Shown here in pieces: positions 11,701-24,700 of a stretch of 64,000 bases of DNA (position 1 is the stretch's first letter; each line of letters starts with the position of its first letter). Source of the stretch: Diplodia intermedia (taxonomy: Eukaryota; Ascomycota; Dothideomycetes; Botryosphaeriales; Botryosphaeriaceae); contig JAKEKT010000081.1 in assembly GCA_021495925.1 (NCBI GenBank), forward strand, positions 100,798 through 164,797. The letters run 5' to 3'. Both the position numbers and the translations under genes were made by a program. Below the pieces are notes generated by a model. The model did not search any database, was not told the DNA's origin, and saw only the letters and a program-made list of their open reading frames with translations.

Positions 11701-14162
11701 CTGGATAATATACACGGTCCCATCTCGGCAGGACCCTGTGCCAGCAGACCAGGCGTCCAAACTATGTGGGCTTTTTTCTCAACGCTGTCTCTGTTCTTGC
11801 AGAAGTCACCAGGCAGAGTGGCCGAGAAGCTGTGGCGAGACCAGGAGATGAAATGCGCAGTGCATGAAGCACAAGTGGGCCGTTCCCTTGCAAGTGAGAT
11901 GACCGCACGCGGTTTCCCCGGACAAATGCCATGTCGGGAGATGGTGGGCGAGCATCGAAATTTGACAGCTGCCGTTCCCCAGATAGTAGGACGAGGCAGG
12001 CGGCGGCTCGCGAGACTAGCAGGCGGTGGCAGTTTCACGACCACATGGCATGGACATGTCGGCTCCCTGCCGGCTGGCCGTTCGCGCGGACAATTTTCTG
12101 GACGCTGGCCGGGGGGTTTAGGGCGTGCCGGCGCCGGGGCTAAGCAGAGAAACAAACGTTGGATCGGCGTGGTTCTTGCACAGCAGCAGCAGTAGGAGAG
12201 CTTCCCGCAGCGCAGCCGGCGGAGCAGCAGGTCCAGCTGTCCGGCGTGGCGTAAGGCGGGCTGGCGGTGGTTGGGAGGCGTTTGGCCGTGAGCAGGCTCC
12301 ATTGGCCAGTGGCATATCGCGCCCTTGCGGATCAAGCGCGCCAGATGCAAGGAACGGTTCCAGAACAATGTGAGCTCCACCGAGGCCGCTGCAGCGCTGG
12401 CCCGATCCAGCGCCGAGTCTGAACGCATCTGCAAGGACAGGCGGCAGGCGGCCGCTTTCAGCAGGCCTGAGGCATCGCGGGCATGGGCATGCTGGCGACG
12501 CTGGTGGTGAGGCTCGCTGGAGATCCGATGCTGCACAGGGGGCGATCAGGCTAGAGGCTGCGGCTCGCATCTGGAGGGTGTGGAGATCCTGAGTCGTGGA
12601 AATTGATGCCACGAGGCTCTCGCAGTGCGGGCGCGCGCAAGCGACCAGCGCTTCTGCCGACAGCCCTCCCATTGGCAAATGGCGCAGATCACAGGGCTGC
12701 TTTAGGACGCGCCCGGCGACGAAAGTGGGCATTCGGCCGCCGCACGCCGGCACCGTGACGATCGTTGCTTCGCAGTCCTCAGCCCGCAGCCCGCAGCCGC
12801 CGGGCCTCCAGGGCGGCCACCGGCGCGCAACGGCAGCGCGCTGCTGGGGGCTTGGGCAGGCGGGTGTTCTTGTATCGCGCTGAGACCGCGTGCAACACCG
12901 CAGGCAGCCCCCAGCGAGGCGGCCGCGACGCGCAGGGCGGGCCCCTTTTTCTAGCCTCGTTCTGGAAGGGCGCTGAGCTGTGATACTTGGCCCGTCGGGG
13001 ATGAGGACGAGCGTGTGCGACGCTGCTGCAGCGCGGCGGGCCAGGGTCCGTTGATTCGGCGGGCGCCGTCTGATCTGCGGCGCCGGCTCGACTGGCATGG
13101 CCGACGCACCTCTGGCGGCGGGGCGCGTCGACCTGCGACCTGCGACAGGCAGTGCCGCAGCGCCGGGAGGCGGCTGGCGACAGCATGGCGATGCCGATGA
13201 TGAGAGGAGCGGGCGGCGGGCGGCGAGGCCTGCGCGCGGGCGTGCAGCGGGTTGGGCATGGCGGCGGCGGGCGCGCAAATTGAGGCCGGCGTGCCATCGC
13301 GTGAGGCCGGAGGGTTAGCACTGGCTGAGAAATTGGATGATTTGCTGTGCACATCTCGCCCACCCACATCCGCCATCGCTCGCCTTTAGCCTCGACAGGC
13401 GCAAAGTCTCCTTGGCCGGCCGGCGCCCGCTATCCCCGATTCGGCTCGCCCTCGCCGCTGGGGCTCCCCTTAACCGCGTCGTAGTCAGCATCCGCGCAGT
13501 TCTCTTGAGCCCGCCGTCCACCTCCCCGTCCGTCCTTTTCCTTGTGTTGCACTGCGTCTCCCCCATCGCGCGCCTGCGGCCTCTGTCGTCTCCAGCTGCA
13601 TTATAACTGGCGCCAGCACTCGACCTGCGAGCGCGCCCCCGTGCCCACCCCCCCAGCCGCACCCTCTCTTCCGCTCGCTCCCTACCCACGCCGACGGCCG
13701 AGTCGGACTCGCCTGCCGTTCATCTCCTTCACCTGAGCTCCTCGGCAACGATCGACCGCTCTGAAACTCAAACCCTCCTGCTCGACCCGCGCCCACTCCT
13801 ACTCTCCAACCACAGCGCCACGCCCCCAGCGACGGTTGAGTCGTGCAACTCTCTCATTGAACCTCGCACGATCTTCTTGTAATAGCAGGTGAGCCTCAAT
13901 TGCCTCTGCTGCTTCGCCAGCACTCCCTCTCCTCCTCACCGTTGCCCCGTCCCGAGCCGCGCGCCGCCTCCTCACGCTTGTCGAGTCGCCGCCACGCTCC
14001 CTCGCTCGCTCGCTCGCCCGCATCCACAACGCCATCGACCCTGCTAACCCGCCTGTCCTAGCAGTCCTTCCGTACCTCTGCGGGCCTTTGTACGGAAGCA
14101 TTTCATTCCATCACATCCTTTTTCCAGTTTGATCGCCCGCCACCCGCGCACCGTCAGCCAAG
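8740..14162. other. Long gene-poor stretch upstream of the G-alpha gene
   Basis: About 5.4 kb without a convincing gene. It begins with the 3' flank of the PRM10-like gene, including a CAT-triplet microsatellite near 8796-8822. It also holds a short direct repeat of ggtaaggtac near 10027-10050. Long open frames on the minus strand around 11.4-13.3 kb are compositional: Arg/Pro/Ala/Cys-rich, mutually overlapping and without domains. The last ~800 bases are the probable promoter and leader of the G-alpha gene, including a candidate 5'-UTR intron. No tRNA, rRNA or transposon was recognised here. Confidence 0.5.
13889..14064 (+). other. Candidate 5'-UTR intron of the G-alpha gene
   Basis: A gtgagc donor directly after gcag, a gctaacc branch-like motif near 14043 and a tcctagcag acceptor ending at 14064 outline a 176-nt intron about 100 bases upstream of the G-alpha start codon. 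It lies in non-coding leader, so there is no reading-frame support. Confidence 0.4.
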
Positions 14163-15423
14163 ATGGGTTGCGGCATGAGCACAGAAGAGAAGGAGGGGAA
14201 GCAGAGGAACGAGGAGATTGAGAACCAGCTCAAGCGGGACAAGATGATGCAGCGCAACGAGATCAAGATGCTGCTCCTGGGTGAGTGATGCCGCCCGCGA
14301 TGGATCGATCAATTGAAGGGGGGTGCTGACGATTGCTGCAGGTGCCGGTGAATCTGGCAAGTCGACCATCCTCAAGCAGATGAAGCTCATCCACGAGGGC
14401 GGCTACTCGCGCGACGAGCGCGAGTCCTTCAAGGAAATCATCTTCTCCAACACGGTGCAGTCCATGCGCGTCATCCTCGAGGCCATGGAGTCCCTGGAGC
14501 TGCCATTGGACGACCAGCGCTGCGAGTACCACGTTCAGACCATCTTCATGCAGCCTGCGCAGATCGAGGGTGACAGCCTGCCTCCGGAGGTTGGCAACGC
14601 CATCTCCACCCTGTGGAAGGATGCCGGCGTGCAGTCCTGTTTCCAGCGCTCGCGCGAGTACCAGCTGAATGATTCAGCGAAATAGTGAGTCGATCTTTTC
14701 ATTTCGCATCGCGACTTGCCGGAAGCCGCACCCCACCATCGGATAGTCACTGACGCCCGAGCCCCTTATAGCTACTTCGACTCGATCGAGCGTATCGCTG
14801 CTCCCGACTACATTCCTAACGACCAGGATGTCCTCCGCTCGCGTGTCAAGACGACCGGTATTACCGAGACGACCTTCATCATCGGCGATCTTACCTACCG
14901 TATGTTCGATGTTGGTGGTCAGCGTTCGGAACGTAAGAAGTGGATCCACTGTTTCGAGAACGTCACGACGATTCTCTTCCTGGTCGCCATCTCCGAGTAC
15001 GACCAGCTGCTTTTCGAGGATGAAACCGTGAACCGTATGCAGGAGGCGTTGACGCTGTTCGACTCCATCTGCAACTCGAGATGGTTCGTGAAGACGTCCA
15101 TCATCTTGTTCTTGAACAAGATCGATCGTTTCAAGGAGAAGCTGCCCGTTTCGCCCATGAAGAACTACTTCCCCGACTACGAGGGTGGTTCCGACTACGC
15201 CGCCGCCTGCGACTACATCCTCAACCGCTTCGTGTCGCTGAACCAGCACGAGACGAAGCAGATCTACACGCATTTCACATGCGCCACGGACACCATGCAG
15301 ATTAGATTCGTCATGGCTGCCGTCAACGGTCAGTACCGGTTTCCCGTCTGCGTTGCATCCACCCGCTGACTTTTCCCAGACATCATCATTCAGGAGAACC
15401 TCCGTATGTGCGGTTTAATATGA
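14163..15423 (+). CDS. gna-1: G protein alpha subunit, fungal group I (Gi-like; FadA/GNA-1 type)
   Basis: Four exons, 14163-14280, 14342-14684, 14772-15328 and 15380-15423, give 353 residues, the usual length of this family. The N-terminus MGCGMS carries the myristoylation glycine and an adjacent palmitoylation cysteine. The P-loop GAGESGKS lies at ~40-47. The catalytic-arginine region (RSRVKTTG), switch II DVGGQRSE and the NKID guanine-specificity box are all present. The protein ends in CGLI, with cysteine four from the end as in pertussis-toxin-sensitive alphas. It couples seven-helix receptors at the plasma membrane to cAMP and MAPK signalling. In fungi group I alphas control growth, conidiation, mating and virulence. 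Introns of 61, 87 and 51 nt all have canonical borders and keep the frame exactly. Confidence 0.97.
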
Positions 15424-18400
15424 GGAGCGTGATACCCGAACGGCTCCGGCCGAGCATATGGAACGGACGATTCGTCAAGACCATAGACCCCGGAGGATAC
15501 GTCTTGCCAGCAGGGCAAAGAAATGTCATAAATACGGCGTTTGAAAGTTCGCGGGTGCCTTTTTACCACACGGCATTTTGCGATTGGGCTTTCCTGTCTT
15601 TTGTTTCGCGCTTTCATTTCAGAGTGTCTTTTTTGATTTTCTTTTTATTAACGGCAGGAGCAGCGGCGGCGGCGGTTGATACCAGTTTTCTCAATCTTCT
15701 ACGAGGACCCTAAAAGCGGAGGATTAGGCCACGCCTCTGTCCTGGTCACTTCCACTATTTTGCAGTCCTGGTTTATGCACGAGGACGACACTTCTTTTCT
15801 GCGCTTACACTACCCGCGAGGGAGGACAGATCCGGCCTGAGGCAGTACAACGGATTCACGTACCCGTCCTCCTTCCTCCTTGGCGAGCCGCAACCTTTTC
15901 CTTTAATGTTCTGTGTTTCCGTAGGTTTGGGCAACGTAGTCGCGACAAAAGTGAGATGCGACTTGGCTTATGCATGATATTATCTCGAAAATAATACCAC
16001 TATACGGCAGAGTGAAGTGACTGCACCGTGATTCCCTGTGCCGTGCCTTTGGCCTGACAGAAAGGTCTGCTCGGCCCGCCGCGCGACAGTGATAGCGTCA
16101 AACTGCCACGCCGCCTCCAGTGTTTTGTGGACAAATGAAGGTGCTATAGCGACGGGCAATATAGGGGTATCACGTATCGGCACAGTGCATTTGGGGAAGC
16201 TTCGGCCGAAACACAGCCGTTCGCCTACGTCCATGAACAGCAGTTCGCGAGAAGGTTCAAGCTTCCCAGTCCGACCGAAACACATCTCACACTTCTCCAG
16301 TATTATTGGCACACCGGCGGTTCGATGTTTCCTGGAGGGTGAGAAATATCGCGACGACAAAGGCCACATGCCCACCAGTTGCGGGCGATGCGGCGGTCGT
16401 ATGGGTTTTCTGAAGCGCTGGTGCCGCTGCCCGCATCGGGCAACAGACGGGCAAGGCGTCGTCATCGAACCTGCGCCTGGTGTTTGGCTGCAGCCAGCGA
16501 GTCTCTCTACAGCGAGGGGCGGTGGTCATTGGTCAGGCAACGCGACCCGCATCGGATGGTGATTAGTCGTCGGCTCTGGCCCCGACCTCTGCAGCAGCTG
16601 GCTGGACCTTCCCCCCGTCCGTGCCACTTTCTCAAGCACGCTGGGGCGCCACAAAGACCGACTCGCAGCGCACATGGAGATGCTCGCCCCGTTGTGCATC
16701 GCCGCGGACATGATAGATGCCGGGGCGAGAGTGCGTGGCTGGCGCTCTGCGACAGTGCTCACGGCAAGAGGCTTACCTGCGCCCTCGATGGCTGGGCGGC
16801 TGATGCTAAGTTTCCGTGCCGCTTCCCCCATGCTGGGCTGCCGCGGACGGCACGGAATCTGCCCTGCTCTGAAACTCTAGCGCTGGCAATTGGCAATCAA
16901 AAGTCGCCTCCTACGCCGCACGCCGACCGCGAAGTTTCGGTCCGTCGAAACGGGCCAGTCAGCGCGCTCGTCTGCGCGGGCGGGAACCGGGAGATTGTCG
17001 TTAGGCAGTGGCGCGACTGTCGGCAGCAGCCCTTGTTTCCTGGGGTTTGCAAAAGTCGAGCAACAGTGCCGTCTGCATGCACGACTCAGGGCGGCTTGGC
17101 CAGCGTCTTGCTTTCCCTTCTTTCTTTTGCTCTCTGAGCACCCACCCCACTCCCGTCTGTTTCGCGGCGGTGGCCGCCCCGTATGCGATTATTGCGCTTG
17201 TCCGAACACAAGTAGGATTCCTGATGCTCTTCAGGTGGCCCCTTGCCTTGCCCAGAACGGGGAAGTGGGTGGGCGGGCGCGACACGTCTTGGGACTAGGC
17301 TTCGGAGCTACAAGGCCGATATTGGACCATGGCATTTGCAGAACGGCAGTTGGAGCGTTTATAAGAGGCAACTGACGATGGAGGTGTTGACGAAGACGTC
17401 CGGACATAAGCCCCGTTCTGCAGTTACGCCATGTTGCAGTCTTAAGCGAACGGACTCGGTAACCTCCAACTCCCTCCTCTCTTCCCGTCCACCACCACCC
17501 ATCCCGCTTGTGCGCACCCGCCCAACTAGGCCGAGTCCATGCAAGCGCACCGCAACCGTCGCCTCCTTGTCCGCTCCCCACTCCTACGCCGCTTGGCCTC
17601 GAGCACCGCTGCTGCTGCACGGGGCGTGAGCTGGCTGGCGGGCACTGACCTGAGCTACTGGCTGGCTGCTGATTACGATTGCACAGCAGCCAGGAAGCCG
17701 CAGTGGCAGCAGACGTATGTGGATACCCGCAGCAGCCGTTACCGCCAAGCCCCGTTGCGATGCAGCACAGCGCTCCTGCGTGTTTTTGGTCGCGGCGGCT
17801 GAGACGCGCTCTCTCAGCTCGCCGGGGAGAAAAGACGCAGGCTGGGAGACCAGGCGCAGGTCCGGCACGTGAGGGCGGATGACGATGGCGGTGACGTTGA
17901 GAGGCAAGGGCGCCGACTGTTGTCATTGTTGATCGTCGAGGCGTCGTTGCGGCCCCCAGCACGGCGGTGGGCATGTGAGCATGCATGCGCACGCATCCCA
18001 CAGCGATGGCCGGGAAGGATCTGTCCTGCGAGAGAAAGAGCCCCCAAAGGACGAGACGCGGCCGCAGAGCACTCTAGTGAGGGAGTCGGAGACGAGGCCG
18101 AGGTAACGTCAAATTCTCCCAGCATCCGGAGGCTCAAAGAGAGGTCGCCGGGCCTCTGCGCCGATCCGTCCGGATGGGATTCCTCTTTGCCTCCTCTTTC
18201 TCGTCGTTCTGGATCCGATGGATGATGATGCTCGCTGGGGCTAGGATTGGCCCGACCGAGAACCCACCCAAAGTGTGGGTATCCCACATCATTATTCTCC
18301 CCGCGCACGGGGAAGCGTGCCCTCGCCATGCGGGTTTCGCGTAGCGGCCGCCAGCAACACGACGGCAGCACGGACTCGCGCCTGCATCTGCAGAGACAGC

Positions 18401-19356
18401 TGCTTTGTCTGCGCCGAGACCGGTGAGCGATATCGAGGGACGGCGAAAGTCCCGCGGTCTGATTTGGTGGCTAGTCCGGAGCGCTTATCTCGAGTAGCGC
18501 CAACTGCCGACTCTAGGGATCCGTTGTGTCCGTCGATTTTTGTCACGATCCAATAGATCCAGGTAGTGGTCCAGCGTGCGGTCGTCCTTCTGCAGCGGCT
18601 GTGCAATCATTCAAGCGAGCCTCCTGGCACGCGCTTCGTTCGCTGGCCAGACGCCATGGCGGGCTTGTGACGATGTACCACCACCCGCTTTTTCTGGCCC
18701 TGCTACCCCTCCTCCGCCTGCAGTGCCCCAGTGCCCCACTATTGCAGATACTTATTCCACGCTAGCAACATCACCGAGGGCCGCCAACCACTCGACGAGG
18801 AAACGATTCGGACCTGGATTCACGCCCTCTGACGTCGTCGCCCGCTGCTAAATTCGGGTAAGCTCGCGGCATGCCTGCGCTCGATCCCAATCCGGGGCAA
18901 AAGCGGAGGACGGGTCCCTGGAAACATGATGGCCGATAGGTCCCCTCGCCCTGACACCGCCATCAATAGACTCCGTGGCGTGCAGAAAGGCACATGCTGG
19001 CTGAAGGAGCCGGGACGCGCCTGGGCCCAGGTGCTGAACCCTTCCGCCCACGATAGAGCACGCCCGCAAGCAGGTATGTCATAACCGGTGAAAAATCCGC
19101 ACTGGCCGGGAGGCAAGATCACGATGCATCTATGATGTAGCTTGGTCCGAGGCAAAATCGATCGTGAACTTCCCCGTCTGGCCCATTTTTATTGCGAAGC
19201 CCTCTTGAAAGATCACGATGCAAATTGTTATAAAACCAAGCTGCTTCCCTCGGACCTTTCTGGCCCCTCATCCTCTACTCATAGTACTTTGCCACCTGCC
19301 CACCACTTGTTGCATATTCATACACGATTGCTACTCGCCCTGAACCATCATCGATC
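15424..19356. other. Gene-poor stretch between G-alpha and HAD phosphatase genes
   Basis: About 3.9 kb. The first few hundred bases are AT-richer and pyrimidine-rich and probably hold the G-alpha 3' UTR. The rest is GC-rich with overlapping anonymous frames on both strands (for example 16.4-17.1 kb plus, 17.2-18.4 kb minus) that lack domains, signal peptides or consistent splice signals. The sequence just upstream of 19357 is AT-richer and CT-rich, consistent with a core promoter. No RNA gene or repeat was recognised. Confidence 0.45.
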
Positions 19357-20664
19357 ATGCAACGTCCCGGTGCTCCCGCTAGAACGCAGTCTGAGATTGC
19401 TCAGACGTTGTTGAAAGAAAACAAGACTCACACGCCTATCCCGACCGCGCATATCGGTACGAAGAGGAAGATCATTTGCTTCTCTGGTAGGTTGTCGCCC
19501 GTGTCCCTGTCGATCCTTTCCCCATTTCGGCCCCATGAGATGCAGATGTCCGGACACCCAGACTTCCCCGCAAGCCACTGAGTCAACCGTGGCACGTTGA
19601 TTCAACGTCAACTGTCGCAAAGTTATACGGACAGTTTGGCTTTGATGAAATGGAAATTCCCTGTTGATGTGTCACTGGTTTCCATCCTGTCTATTGCTTA
19701 TCTTCATGGCTTCATTCGTGCTTGGTCACCATCACTATTCCGATGTCTTGGCAGTCAAATACGGAGTGGGAACGAACGCTAATATTTTTTTTCTAAAGAT
19801 TTCGATGGCACAATTTTCATGCAAGACACCGGCCACATTCTCTTCAACAACTTCGGATGCGGCTCTGAGAAGCGCGAGCTGCTGGACAAGCAGATCTCCA
19901 GCGGCGAACGGAGCTTCCGCGACGTGTCGGAAGAGATGTGGGGATCGCTCAACATTCCCTTCGAGGACGGCTTCGATCTCATGAAGGGCGCGCTGGAGAT
20001 CGACAAGGACTTCAAGGCGTTCCACGACTTCTGCCTGAACAACAACATCCCTTTCAACGTCATCTCGGCCGGGCTGAAGCCGGTGCTCAAGCGGGCGCTG
20101 GACCACTTCATTGGCGCGGACGCCGCGGCGAACATCGACATCGTCGCAAACGACGCGAACATCTCGGCCGACGGCCGGTGGCAACCGGTTTGGCGACACG
20201 ACTGCGAGCTGGGCCACGACAAGGCCAAGTCGATCCAGACGTACCGCGAGGGCGCGGCTTTGGAGAGCGATGACGGCACGATCCCGCTCATCATCTTCAT
20301 CGGAGACGGCGTAAGCGACCTGCCCGCCGCGAGAGAGGCCGACGTTTTGTTCGCGCGGAGAGGACTCAGGTTGGAGGAGTACTGCCAGGAGCACAACATC
20401 ACCTACACGCCCTACGACTCGTTCGCCGACATCCAACGCGAGGTGATCCGCGTCGCGCACATCGACGAGGAGAAGACCAAGGGCGAGGGCCTTCCTGCGA
20501 CCTTCAACCCGCGCGCGAACATGTGGCGCCGCGTTTCCAGCAAGACCGCGGTGCCACGGGCGTTGGTCGCCGCGACGCCCAACGACGAGAAGATGTTCGC
20601 CTGGCCCGAGCACTTCACCGAGCCAACGCCCGCCAATCCCGATACTGCTGTGGCGGCGCACTGA
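19357..20664 (+). CDS. HAD-superfamily phosphatase (subfamily IB, PSPase-like)
   Basis: Two exons, 19357-19486 and 19799-20664, give 331 residues. Motif I is DFDGT at 44-48 (nucleophile Asp44 plus Asp46), motif II is NVISAG with the conserved serine, and motif III/IV is IGDGVSD. This is the order of phosphoserine-phosphatase-like and diketo-methylthio-phosphopentane phosphatase-like HAD enzymes, which remove phosphate from small metabolites in the cytosol. The physiological substrate cannot be read from sequence. The 312-nt intron is unusually long for this window. Its donor interrupts the codon of the catalytic Asp44 (G|AT). Retaining the intron would stop translation before the catalytic core. 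The C-terminal ~60 residues are a family-variable tail. Confidence 0.88.
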
Positions 20665-21790
20665 GCGATTTCATTTTTCCTGTTTTCAGACTTTCACGAA
20701 CGGCAAACGAGGGGTAACGGTAAGCGAGCATTGGCGGGTGGCGCAGACGCGGCGGTGGGGGCGAGTTGTTGTTGCTGGATGCGAGGAATGGGCTCGATTG
20801 GCCTTGGACGATGTTGGTGTCCGGTTGGGGCAAAACAGGGCGGCGTTGGTGATACCTATTTAGTTTCTGAAACCGGGGGGTCAGCGTTATTTTTGGGGGA
20901 GTGCATAGCATATGTAGGCGTTCTTCGCGCGAATGGGACAGGGCTGCAGCAGAAGAGCTGCAGGCCATGGCAAACGAAACTGTACTCGCGTACTGTGCAG
21001 GTCTTTTGCTCGATTGAAGGCAAATCGCGAGGCGTCTGCCGTCAGCGAGCCCCGCGTTGGCTGCCGACTGTGCCGTTGGCTGTGCTGGTGGAGTCGATCG
21101 AGCCCCGCGAACGCAGCGATGACGCGCAGCGCTGCAGAGCTCATGGCTCAGACGCTGGCACACCCCCGCCTGCAAGGTTGGCTTTCGTCAGGGCGTCAGA
21201 CGGAAGCCGTTGACGTCGGCGAGGTTGGAATATCGAGGGCAACACGCCGGGCGCAATTGGAGGAGCGGCGGTTCTGCTGTGGCTTAATTCCGCTATCCGC
21301 GGCACCCGTGTCAGTGGCCTGTCCCGTCCGTCTGGTTTGGCTGGTGCAGCTACGTGCCTGCTGAAGCGCCTGAATGCGAACCCCACTCGCGTTAGGTTGA
21401 CTGACATCCACCACCTTCCTTTCTTCCCGCGCCTTCAGCTGTGTCTCGGCCGCCCTGGACCCTGCCTGGCGTTGGCTCAAGAGCGCTGCAGTCTGCCGCC
21501 TCCCTCGCCCCTCGTACCCGCATTGCTACTCTACAACCTGTCATTTCCACCCTGGACCCCGCCGTGCCTCAGCTGTGGGAAAGCAGTGGCCCTCGCTGCT
21601 CCGCCCGCTCCACGCACCTGGTCCGCGCATCCCGCCCGCGCGCTCCTTGGCTTACACCACCCCTCTTGACTCGCTCGCCTTAACTCCCCTAGTTGATCTT
21701 CGTTTGACTTCCTATCATCGCCCTCTCCTCCGCGTGCAGCTGCATTAGACCGGAACACCACTGGCTCGCGCCGCCGAGCCCGGAGCCAAG
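20665..21790. promoter_or_regulatory. Intergenic region upstream of psd2
   Basis: About 1.1 kb between two plus-strand genes. It has GC-rich open frames without motifs. The last 350 bases are strongly pyrimidine-rich (CCT/CTC runs), as in leaders of highly expressed fungal genes. No specific element was assigned. Confidence 0.4.
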
Positions 21791-24700
21791 ATGGTCCACC
21801 TTTCGTCGCGCCTCAGCCTGCCCGCGCGACTCAAGAGCAGCAGCAGCGTCAACACCCACAACACCTCGACCTCGCCTTCGGCCGCCAACAGCGAGTTCCC
21901 CAGCCGCAGCACCAGCCCTAAACCCGGCATGGCCGATAAGAATGGCAACCTGGTCCTGCGCACCTCGGTGCTCAAGGGCCGCAACCTCGCCGCGAAGGAC
22001 AAGAGCGGCACGAGTGATCCGGTGAGTACTGAATGTGGCGCATAAGGGGGAGGCGAACCAGCGGACTCGGCTGACAACCTGCGAATTGGGGGGACAACAG
22101 TACCTGGTGCTCACGCTCGGCGACGCGAAAGAGGCCACGCCGGCCATCAGCAAGACGCTGAACCCGGACTGGCACCAGACCTTCGACTTGCCCATCGTGG
22201 GCTCGCAGAGCCTGCTGCTGGAGGCCGTGTGCTGGGACAAGGACCGTTTCAGCAAGGACTACATGGGCGAGTTCGACGTCGCGCTCGAGGACATCTTCAC
22301 CAGCAACCGCACGAAGACCGACCAGGTCTGGTTCCCGCTCCAGTCGCGCAAGGCGGGCAAGAAGAAGGCGGAGGTCTCGGGCGAGGTTCTCCTGCAGTTC
22401 GAGTTCGTCGACCCTACCAACGCCTCGGCTACCCCTGAGCAGCTCTACCAGAAGTTCCTCGGCATCGCGGTCAGCACCCCCAGCGCAGACGACGAAGACG
22501 AGGATTTGGAGCGCATGGACAGTGGAGAACTCGACGAGACGGAAGATGAGGATTCCTCGGACGAGGCTGCCGATGATGCCGACAAAGCGGAGAAGAAGAA
22601 GGAGAAGAAGCGCAAGCGGTTGCGCATGAGGAAACTGCGGCGCAAGGCTAAGCAACGGGCATACGAGTTCTACGGAAGCTCAGATGTCGCTGGCGTTCTG
22701 TTCTTGGAGATCACGAAGATCACGGACCTGCCTCCGGAGAAGAACAGTAAGTCCACCACCATCGGAAAGTTCAGACATCGTCGTCAGGTCGCCCTCGGGA
22801 TGTTTGCGCGCGCGCCTGCGCGTCTGCTCTGCGCCCGCGTACTCCTGCGCCCGGGTTGCCCCCTGAGTCTCATCCGGGTGTCGATCGGGCCATTGGGCTG
22901 GTTGGCACACCTTGTGAGAGCGATATTGCGGCCTTGTTTGAATTCTTAAGCTCCATGAACATGAGGAACTGTCGCTGACTCTACTGCAGTTACGAGGACT
23001 GGATTTGACATGGATCCCTTTGTGGTCACTTCTCTGGGCAAGAAGACCTATCGTACGCGCGCCATTCGGCACAACCTCAACCCTGTCTTCGAGGAAAAGC
23101 TTGTATTCCAGGTCATGAAACATGAGACAAACTATTCGCTCAATTTCCAGGTCGTCGACAAGGACAAGCTTTCCAACCATGACTATGTCGGTGCAGCAAA
23201 CTTTCCGCTTGAGAACTGCGTTTCTGTGGCTCCTCAGGCCGACCCTTTCACCGGCCTGTACAAGCTGCCAGAGCCGGAAGGCAATGGCTCGCCGATACAA
23301 ACCGAACCCGAAAAGAAGAAGCGCTTCAGACTGCCCCTCTCCCGATCAACATCATCTACGAGTTTGTCAAAGTCGAGGGGATTGAAGAAAGAGAATTCGT
23401 CAACATCATTGGCCAGCAGCGTCCAAAACGGAAGTAGCTCCTCTGACCCGTCTCCTCCCTCGAACGGTGGCCTTGGACCGACTAGCACCCCTAGTGTGAA
23501 CACAAAGGATATTCCTGCGATCAACGTGGACAGTCCTGCCTCAAGCGAGGAGTTCAAGTCATTCACCATTCCTCTCGAGCTGAAGAAGAGCGACCGCTGG
23601 GAAGGCAAGCACAACCCAACGCTTCATATCAGAGCGAAGTACATGCCGTACAAGGCTCTTCGGCAACAGTTCTGGAGGGCCATGTTGAAGCAATACGACG
23701 CCGATGACAGCTGCCTCATCGACAAGATCGAGATTGTAACGATGCTGGACACTTTGGGCTCCACCCTCCACGACACGACGATCAACGGCTTTTTCGAGAG
23801 ATTCGCCGAAGAAAATGGCGAGTCCGTCCTGACCTTCGATCAAGCCGTCATTTGCTTGGAGGATCAGATTGAACAGTCACAAGCAACAAATTCTTCGACT
23901 CTTTCATTCAGGAGTAAGGGTCTGGGCGGTCGGACCTCAGGTCCCCCAACACCCGGACTGACATCTGGCTCAGGCACCCCACTCAATAACCAGTCCCAAA
24001 CTTCTGTCATTCCTGCAATTGAACAGGATACACTGGGTCCGGAAGGCGAGCACGGAGAGCTTCTGGAGCAGGATGATCTTGCAGACGATAAGGGCGAAGA
24101 GCACGTGGTGGAGATTCGCGAGTGTCCCATTTGCCACCAGCCTCGCCTGAACAGGAAAACTGACGCCGACATCATCACACACATTGCCACTTGCGCAAGT
24201 CAGGATTGGAGGCAGGTCAACAACATTGTCATGGCCGGCTTTGTCACGTCCAGTCAGGCGCAGCGCAAGTGGTACTCCAAGGTCATTACCAAGGTTGGCT
24301 ATGGTGGGTACAAGCTCGGTGCCAACTCTGCAAACATTTTGGTCCAGGACCGTATCACGGGCCAGATCAATGAGGAGCGCATGAGCGTGTACGTGAGATT
24401 GGGTATCCGCTTGTTGTACAAGGGTCTCAAGCGTGGCGAGATGGAGAGCAAGAAAGGTGAGCATATGATTCGTTTGATATATCCTCCATAATGCGGCATT
24501 TTCTGACTGTTTCCAAGCTCGCAAACTTCTCAAGTCCTTGAGTGTCAAACAAGGCAAGAAGTACGACGACCCGGCCTCTGCGGCCGAAATCCCGGGCTTC
24601 ATCAACTTCCACCAGCTTGACATGGGTGAAGTTCTCCTGCCGATTGAGGAGTTCAAGACGTTCAACGAGTTCTTCTACCGTGCGCTGAAGCCCGGTGCAC

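Noticed and set aside
11397..13278. Two overlapping minus-strand open frames of 379 and 386 codons
   Set aside because: They overlap each other, are rich in Arg, Pro, Ala and Cys, contain no domain or signal, and lie in GC-rich DNA where stop codons are rare by chance.
16379..18371. Several 150-250-codon frames on both strands between 16.4 and 18.4 kb
   Set aside because: No conserved motif, no splice pattern joining them, composition follows local GC.
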